A stretch of 11,633 nt of DNA from positions 1-11,633 of the forward strand of contig CANGCZ010000032.1 of assembly GCA_947452325.1 (NCBI GenBank), written 5' to 3'. Source of the DNA: Comamonadaceae bacterium (GTDB lineage Bacteria > Pseudomonadota > Gammaproteobacteria > Burkholderiales > Burkholderiaceae_C). Positions within the stretch are counted from its first letter, which is position 1. Each line of letters opens with the position of its first letter. The translations under genes were made by a program, and so were the position numbers. Below, in pieces: positions 8,185-11,633 of the stretch. The notes below the pieces were generated by a model, which worked only from the letters and a program-made list of their open reading frames with translations, made no database searches and was not told where the DNA came from.

Positions 8185-8507
8185 TGATTCAACTGATTTT
8201 TATTTACCCTGACGGCCAGGAGCACGAGGCTTACGCGCAGAACGGTCAAACCTTGTTGAGCGCGGCGCAAGAGGCCGGTGTCGCGGGTTTTGTCGCTGAA
8301 TGCGGCGGTAATTGCACCTGCGCCACTTGCCATTGCTATATACAAGCAGAGCACGCACAAGAGCTGTTTGAGCCCTCCGAAGACGAGCAAGCCATGCTTG
8401 GCTTTACCGCAGAGCCGCGTGAGCAGCACAGCCGTTTAGCGTGTCAAGTCATGGTCGAATATTTCATGGACGGTATGCGTGTTTACATGCCGGAGCGGCA
8501 GATTTAA
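8184..8507 (+). CDS. Adrenodoxin/putidaredoxin-type [2Fe-2S] ferredoxin
   Basis: 107-residue electron carrier. The cluster ligands are Cys40, Cys46, Cys49 and Cys87, i.e. C-x5-C-x2-C-x37-C, the spacing of the vertebrate-type (adrenodoxin, putidaredoxin) family. Two further cysteines, Cys44 and Cys51, lie inside the loop (ECGGNCTCATCHC). The N-terminal beta strands (IQLIFIYPDGQEHEAYAQNGQTLL) and the acidic helix LFEPSEDEQAML, which in relatives docks the reductase and oxygenase, are present. The ATG at 8184 shares one base with the TGA of the receptor gene (TGATG), so translation is probably coupled. A longer frame from 8142 has no support. Such ferredoxins serve cytochrome P450s or Rieske oxygenases; neither partner is in the window, so the acceptor is unknown. 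Confidence 0.92.
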   Translation: MIQLIFIYPDGQEHEAYAQNGQTLLSAAQEAGVAGFVAECGGNCTCATCHCYIQAEHAQELFEPSEDEQAMLGFTAEPREQHSRLACQVMVEYFMDGMRVYMPERQI

Positions 8508-8513
8508 AACGGC

Positions 8514-9281
8514 TTATTGCTTAAAGCGTTTGCGCGTCAAGTGCAGCGCTATCGCCCAGGCGGCTACTGCATAAGCCGTCAATATGCCTGTATGCAACAG
8601 CACATGCTCTGGCCATTGGTCCATGAACAGCGGGCGTACCAGCGCCACCGCCTGCGTGAGTGGCAGCGCCTGGGCCACCCACCGCACTGTCAACGGCAAA
8701 TTGTCCAGCGGGAAAAACACGCCACTCAAAAACATCATCGGTGTCAAAAATAAAGTGAAGTAATAGGTGAAGAAGTCATAGCCCTTGGCCAAGGCATTGA
8801 AGATCAAAGCCAGGCAACTGAAAGTGATGCCCACACCCAGCAAAATAGGCCAGGCCAGCAAGACTTTCCAGCTCTGCACAATGCCTAAGCCCAACATCAC
8901 GCACAAAATCGCGCTGACCGTGAACACCGCTTTGAATGCAGCCCACAGCATTTCTGCCAACAGCACATCATCCAATCGCACCGGCGCGTTCATGATGCCG
9001 TCCCAGGTTTTTTGCACGTGCATGCGCGAGAAAGCTGAATACAGTGCTTCAAACGTGGCAGCGTTCATGGCGCTCATACAGACCGAGCCACTGGCGAGAA
9101 ACACGATGTAAGCCACCTTTTGATCGCCGAGTTGCACTTCCCCGACCAATGCCCCTAAGCCGTAGCCAAAAGCCACCAGCCACATCAACGGTTCGGCGAT
9201 GTTGGCGATCAGACTGGGAATGATCAATTTGCGCCAGACCAGAAAATTGCGTAAAAACACAGGCCAGAATCGCAAGCGCAT
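8514..9281 (-). CDS. nodJ: NodJ-like ABC-2 type permease
   Basis: 255-residue ABC-2 membrane protein with six predicted hydrophobic segments. SGSVCMSAMNAATFEALYSAF followed by QKTWDGIMNAPV closely resembles the NodJ signature, and TPMMFLSGVFFPLDNLP is the typical ABC-2 C-terminal motif. In rhizobia, NodIJ exports lipochitooligosaccharide Nod factors; in other proteobacteria relatives export unidentified glycolipid or polysaccharide-type products. No nod genes are present here, so the symbol marks family only. Its ATG shares one base with the upstream ATPase stop, so the two are co-translated. Its stop lies six bases from that of the convergent ferredoxin gene, leaving no room for a conventional terminator. 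Confidence 0.9.
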   Translation of the reverse strand: MRLRFWPVFLRNFLVWRKLIIPSLIANIAEPLMWLVAFGYGLGALVGEVQLGDQKVAYIVFLASGSVCMSAMNAATFEALYSAFSRMHVQKTWDGIMNAPVRLDDVLLAEMLWAAFKAVFTVSAILCVMLGLGIVQSWKVLLAWPILLGVGITFSCLALIFNALAKGYDFFTYYFTLFLTPMMFLSGVFFPLDNLPLTVRWVAQALPLTQAVALVRPLFMDQWPEHVLLHTGILTAYAVAAWAIALHLTRKRFKQ

Positions 9282-10204
9282 CAGCCTCCCTCGCGGATTT
9301 GCCGCCCGGTCAGTTTCAAAAACAAATCCTCTAAGTTAGCCGGTCGGTGCAAGCTGCGAACACCGGGATAGGCGGAGAGCGCTTGCAACAAACTTGACGC
9401 AGTTTGTGTATAGAAAAACACGGTGTCGCCGCTGACCTCGACGCGTTGCGCCAGCGAACGCAGCGCACCTTGAGACAAGGCTTTCGAGTCGCCGCCATAG
9501 ACCTCGACCACGTCCGGTTCCAAATGCTCGGCAATCAGGTCGCGCGGCTTGCCCTCGGCAATTTTGCGCCCGTGGTCTATCACCAGCAAGCGGTCGCACA
9601 GACGTTCGGCTTCATCCATGAAATGGGTGGTCAGCAAAATCGATTTGCCTTGTTGCAACAGTTGTTGCAAACGCTCCCACATCAGGTGCCTGGCTTGCGG
9701 GTCCAGCCCGGTCGTGGGTTCGTCTAGCAGCAAAAGTTGCGGGTCGTTGATCAGCGCACGTGCCAGACTCAATCTGCGCTTCATGCCGCCGGAGAGTTCG
9801 CCGGGTTTGGCGCTGGCTTTGTGGCTCAAGGCGGCGAACTCCAGCAAGGAAGGAATGCGCGCATCAATGTCGGCGCGTTTCATGCCGAAATAACGGCCGT
9901 ACACCAACAGGTTTTCTGCGCAGGAAAAATCCGGGTCCAGGCTGTCGAATTGGCTGACCACACCCAACCGCGATTTGATAGAAAGCGCCTGCTTGGGCAT
10001 GTCTTCACCAAAGATGGTGACACTGCCGCTATCGGCCGCAGTCAGTCCCAGGCAAATGCGAAAGGTGGTGGTTTTGCCCGCACCATTAGGGCCAATCACA
10101 CCCAAACATTCGCCAGAGTAAAGCGCGAACGACAGGTCATCTACCACCAAGTTGTTGCCAAAGCGTTTGTTAAGGTGTTCGCAGTGCAACTGTGCTGGTT
10201 TCAT
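9281..10204 (-). CDS. nodI: NodI-like ABC exporter ATP-binding protein
   Basis: 307-residue ATPase partner of the NodJ-like permease. Motifs are Walker A GPNGAGKTT (38-46), Q-loop Gln85 in VVSQFDSLDPDFS, signature LSGGM (137-141), Walker B LLLLDEP (157-163), D-loop Asp168 and switch His194. SQFDSLDPDFSCAENLLVYGRYFGM is the NodI/DrrA-like stretch. The C-terminal accessory domain ends in NLEDLFLKLTGRQIREGG, matching the usual ExxFLxLTG box. It is first in its two-gene unit, with its start 147 bases from the divergently oriented tRNA fragment. No strong Shine-Dalgarno is visible before the ATG and I could not define its promoter. Exported substrate unknown. Confidence 0.92.
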   Translation of the reverse strand: MKPAQLHCEHLNKRFGNNLVVDDLSFALYSGECLGVIGPNGAGKTTTFRICLGLTAADSGSVTIFGEDMPKQALSIKSRLGVVSQFDSLDPDFSCAENLLVYGRYFGMKRADIDARIPSLLEFAALSHKASAKPGELSGGMKRRLSLARALINDPQLLLLDEPTTGLDPQARHLMWERLQQLLQQGKSILLTTHFMDEAERLCDRLLVIDHGRKIAEGKPRDLIAEHLEPDVVEVYGGDSKALSQGALRSLAQRVEVSGDTVFFYTQTASSLLQALSAYPGVRSLHRPANLEDLFLKLTGRQIREGG

Positions 10205-10313
10205 GGGGAACCGAAGAAAGAATGCTTGTATTGTGCCTTGAGGCCCAAGGCGCAGTCGGTGCGCAATGACGAGACCTGTGAAAGCGAGTTGAAAAAGTTC
10301 AAGCCCGGACCGA

Positions 10314-10339
10314 TTGAATCAGTTCATCAGTGGTATAGT
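10314..10339 (+). promoter_or_regulatory. Probable promoter of the tRNA-Phe gene
   Basis: TATAGT at 10334-10339 is a good -10 element ending 12 bases before the first tRNA base, the usual distance for a tRNA promoter. TTGAAT at 10314-10319 resembles a -35 box, but the 14-base spacer is too short, so only the -10 is convincing. If the split tRNA is not functional, this promoter would now transcribe into the inserted DNA. Confidence 0.4.
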
Positions 10340-10351
10340 CTTAACCCTTAT

Positions 10352-10389
10352 GGCCCGGTAGCTCAGTTGGTAGAGCAGCGGATTGAAAA
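10352..10389 (+). tRNA. tRNA-Phe (GAA), 5' half only, interrupted in the anticodon loop
   Basis: Bases 10352-10389 match positions 1-38 of a bacterial tRNA-Phe. They cover the acceptor strand GGCCCGG, the D arm with AGCTCAGTTGGTAGAGC, the anticodon 5' stem GCGGA, and the loop TTGAAAA with anticodon GAA at 10385-10387. A normal gene would continue TCCGC, then the variable loop and T arm. Here the A run is seven bases instead of four and is followed by TCCACCGG, which does not continue the fold. No T-arm sequence or CCGGGCC acceptor strand occurs downstream in the window. The gene is therefore split, not merely divergent. Site-specific insertion at the anticodon loop is the likeliest cause; a misassembly at this point is possible. 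Confidence 0.8.
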
Positions 10390-10418
10390 AAATCCACCGG
10401 CGCTAAAACTTCAGCATT

Positions 10419-10493
10419 AATGGCAGCTGCAGCACGAAGTAAAAACGGTGTGTTTTACTCTGTGCGAAAGTTCGCAGCTTAGCTCCAACCATT
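10419..10493. repeat. Large imperfect hairpin (nested inverted repeat) next to the tRNA break
   Basis: Four pairs of arms nest around one loop. AATGG (10419-10423) pairs with CCATT (10489-10493), AGCTGC (10425-10430) with GCAGCT (10474-10479), GCAC (10432-10435) with GTGC (10462-10465), and GTAAAA (10439-10444) with TTTTAC (10453-10458). The loop is eight bases. Unpaired bases lie mostly on the 3' side (GAAAGTTC, then TAGCTCCAA). It sits 30 bases from the junction in non-coding DNA. It could be a recombination-site feature, a structured RNA, or part of a transcription end for the leftward genes. No T run marks it as a classical terminator on either strand. Confidence 0.5.
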
Positions 10494-10575
10494 CCAAAAA
10501 AGTTTAGAAAAAAATACAGTGGCATTGGCACGCCTGCTGCGTTTGTAATTAACACAATGAGTTGAAGTGTCGTTT

Positions 10576-11076
10576 CTAACGACGAGCAGTGTTGGGCAAT
10601 GGCGGCGAGAAAGTATTTTTGCTATGCCTGTCGTCCGTGTCGTCGAAAGATTTTTTCTGTACATATTTCGGCGCAATACCCGCTGTTTTGACGCTCTTTA
10701 GCGAATTGGGCAGTGCCTGCGCTGCTAACTGTTGAGCGTTGGGCTGTACTGACGCTGTGGGCAGCGAGGCTGGGGCTACAGGCTTATTGGCTATGGGTGC
10801 TGCTGGGTTGGCAGTAGGGTTCGCCGTCGGCACTGAGTTTTTGTTGGGGGTTGGCGAAGGCGGCTTGGGGGTGGGCACTTTGGGCAAGCTGGGTATGGGA
10901 CGAGCGCCTCGCACCCCACGCTTTGCTTTTGGCGCACTCTTTCTTGCTGCTGCAGCTGCTGCGTCGCGCTGTTGTTGAACTTTCTGCTGCTGTTGAAGCG
11001 ACTGCCAAACGCTGTTGCTAACAAGCTTCCACAAGTCGATTTGCTCTTCAGCACTGGCTATTTCATTTATTCGCAC
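10576..11076 (-). CDS. Pro/Ala-rich protein of unknown function with MRINEI N-terminus
   Basis: 166 residues with no recognised domain. The first ~50 residues (MRINEIASAEEQIDLWKL, then a QQQQ-rich stretch and an Ala run) look alpha-helical and possibly coiled-coil. Residues ~50-140 are low-complexity, rich in Pro, Ala and Asn with basic patches (KAKRGVRGAR, KVPTPKPPSPTPNK), suggesting a disordered linker. The tail has charged residues (KKSFDDTDDRHSK). There is no signal peptide or membrane segment. The start is GTG at 11074-11076, supported by an excellent ribosome site: GGGAG on the - strand, five bases upstream. That start lies inside a predicted RNA stem. It follows the DUF6641-like gene by 46 bases on the same strand. 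I have a weak memory of similar MRINEI proteins beside DUF6641 genes in proteobacterial mobile elements; function unknown. Confidence 0.75.
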   Translation of the reverse strand: MRINEIASAEEQIDLWKLVSNSVWQSLQQQQKVQQQRDAAAAAARKSAPKAKRGVRGARPIPSLPKVPTPKPPSPTPNKNSVPTANPTANPAAPIANKPVAPASLPTASVQPNAQQLAAQALPNSLKSVKTAGIAPKYVQKKSFDDTDDRHSKNTFSPPLPNTARR

Positions 11077-11112
11077 GACTGCTCCCTTTCATTTATTTAG
11101 TCGCAGTCGTGC
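11073..11112 (-). promoter_or_regulatory. 10-bp perfect inverted repeat sequestering a start codon
   Basis: On the - strand, GCACGACTGC (11112-11103) is exactly complementary to GCAGTCGTGC (11082-11073), across a 20-base loop. Seven of ten pairs are G:C. The GTG start of the Pro/Ala-rich gene (11076-11074) lies in the 3' arm, and its Shine-Dalgarno GGGAG lies at the loop/stem border. The repeat occupies almost all the space between the two - strand genes. It could control translation by hiding the start, be an operator for a dimeric repressor, or both. Confidence 0.6.
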
Positions 11113-11122
11113 CTTTCTTTGG

Positions 11123-11560
11123 TTATTTCTTAAAGCCGTCGCGTAGCGTTGCACTAGCTGCTTCAATCTGCGAGTCCAATTCGCCCGCGTCTACTGCTTG
11201 TCGAATAGTTGTGAGTGCCGCCGTCAACTCTGTTAAGTCCGCACACTCAACAGCATTTGACTTTGGAGTGAGAGCAATAACGCGAGTGCCGTATCTAACA
11301 CTCAACGCGAGCCTACCGTTTGCTTGTGCCCACCACCACTGACGCACAACAGTTTCAACTTCAACACTTGCACGGCTACCGTCGGCGCCTTTGAATGTTT
11401 TGAAGCGACGCTTTGAATACTGCCCACCTGCTGCTACTGCTTTAGCCAGTTCAATTTGTTCCCACAGCTTTCGACTCAACTTGTTGCGTCGCAATTGAGT
11501 TGGCGAAATTGAATTTGATTTTTTCGCGTTAACGAGTTTGAGTGTTGCGAGTACTGCCAT
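11123..11560 (-). CDS. DUF6641-like family protein
   Basis: 145-residue protein of unknown function that I match from memory to the DUF6641 family of proteobacterial accessory elements. It opens MAVLATLKLVNAKK, then RRNKLSRKLWEQIELAKA (about 24-41). A central WWW (75-77) sits in VVRQWWWAQANGRLALSVRYG, and the end is AVDAGELDSQIEAASATLRDGFKK. It is compact, soluble and basic at the N-terminus, with no signal or membrane segment. The ATG at 11558-11560 has a ribosome site GGAG six bases upstream. It precedes the Pro/Ala-rich gene and probably shares its transcript. Such proteins, as I recall, occur in conserved blocks of integrative elements or prophages; no biochemical role is known to me. Confidence 0.72.
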   Translation of the reverse strand: MAVLATLKLVNAKKSNSISPTQLRRNKLSRKLWEQIELAKAVAAGGQYSKRRFKTFKGADGSRASVEVETVVRQWWWAQANGRLALSVRYGTRVIALTPKSNAVECADLTELTAALTTIRQAVDAGELDSQIEAASATLRDGFKK

Positions 11561-11589
11561 TCCATTCTCCGTTTAGTTTAGGAAGCACT

Positions 11590-11619
11590 ACTTTATTTTC
11601 AGAACATTCGAAAGAGCAA
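11590..11619 (-). promoter_or_regulatory. Weak promoter candidate for the leftward gene pair
   Basis: On the - strand, TTGCTC (11619-11614) and TAAAGT (11595-11590) are separated by 18 bases, upstream of the DUF6641-like start. Matches to the consensus are only 3/6 and 4/6, so this is a candidate only. The genes could equally be read from a promoter beyond the window. Nothing else is recognised between 11561 and the right edge. Confidence 0.25.
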
Positions 11620-11633
11620 CCGCGTTCTACCTC

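Larger units (their letters stand above)
10390..11633. mobile_element. Putative left end of an inserted element at tRNA-Phe
   Basis: Everything right of the tRNA break differs from the left side. It has a non-coding stretch rich in A runs, lower GC in many rows (hand counts of single 60-base rows at 10501, 11041 and 11461 give about 38-43%, against 58% at 4441), and two genes with no link to the neighbouring metabolism. The Pro/Ala-rich gene is GC-rich again, so the shift is not uniform. No integrase, transposase, replication or transfer gene is seen, and the right end lies beyond the window. The element call is an inference from the split tRNA and from the accessory character of the two genes. 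Confidence 0.5.

Noticed and set aside
8508..8530. Bidirectional terminator between the convergent ferredoxin and NodJ-like genes
   Set aside because: A 7-bp stem with one bulged G can be drawn (AACG-CTT with AAGCGTT), but most of it is inside the NodJ-like coding end and neither side has a proper T tract.
10401..10493. Integron attC site
   Set aside because: The folded shape is suggestive, but the outer boxes do not match RYYYAAC/GTTRRRY: CTAAAAC and CTCCAAC are near misses only. No integron integrase or cassette array is seen.
10466..10498. Remnant of the missing tRNA T arm and acceptor (GTTCGCAGC followed later by TTCCA)
   Set aside because: The flanking bases do not form a 5-bp T stem, and the acceptor strand would have to read CCGGGCC to match the 5' half, which it does not.
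10386..10575. A self-splicing group I intron in the tRNA-Phe anticodon loop, as known for some bacterial tRNAs
   Set aside because: No tRNA 3' exon appears in the remaining 1.2 kb, and I could not find a convincing P7 pair or guanosine-binding core near the break. Two protein genes follow instead. An intron longer than the window cannot be formally excluded.
10569..10583. Terminator hairpin GTCGTT-TCT-AACGAC at the end of the Pro/Ala-rich gene
   Set aside because: The 6-bp stem overlaps the stop codon and is not followed by a T run on the coding strand.

Overview
The window looks like chromosomal DNA of a betaproteobacterium, most likely Burkholderiales (Comamonadaceae-like). This rests on remembered family resemblance: a high-GC coding style, a branched-chain amino-acid-type (HAAT) ABC transporter framed by CoA-ligase genes, a Bug-type periplasmic receptor, and a NodI/NodJ-like exporter. 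No database search was possible.

Region 1 (1-8507, + strand) is one tightly packed transcription unit. It begins inside the 3' part of a long-chain acyl-CoA synthetase. An ATPase (LivG), two permeases (LivH, LivM), a periplasmic binding protein (LivK-type) and a second ATPase (LivF) follow. After these come a PaaK-like CoA-ligase relative, a Bug/TctC-type periplasmic receptor and an adrenodoxin-type [2Fe-2S] ferredoxin. Genes overlap or sit a few bases apart. The largest gap precedes the binding-protein gene, which has its own strong ribosome binding site. The plausible joint role is uptake of a carboxylic acid (aromatic, fatty or branched-chain) and its activation to a CoA thioester. The real substrate cannot be read from the sequence.

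Region 2 (8514-10204, - strand) converges on region 1, with 6 bases between the stop codons. It holds a two-gene ABC-2 exporter, NodI-like ATPase followed by NodJ-like permease, coupled by a 1-base stop/start overlap.

Region 3 (10205-10389) holds a promoter-like -10 element and the 5' half of a tRNA-Phe(GAA) gene. The tRNA identity stops in the anticodon loop, and no 3' half exists anywhere in the window.

Region 4 (about 10390-11633) appears to be the start of an inserted element. It has a 186-base non-coding junction with a large imperfect hairpin, then two - strand genes: a DUF6641-like protein and, downstream of it, a Pro/Ala-rich protein of unknown function. A perfect 10-bp inverted repeat lies between these two genes and places the GTG start codon of the second inside a predicted mRNA stem. 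No integrase is seen; the element continues past the right edge. The most notable parts of the window are the split tRNA-Phe, the junction hairpin and this start-codon hairpin.
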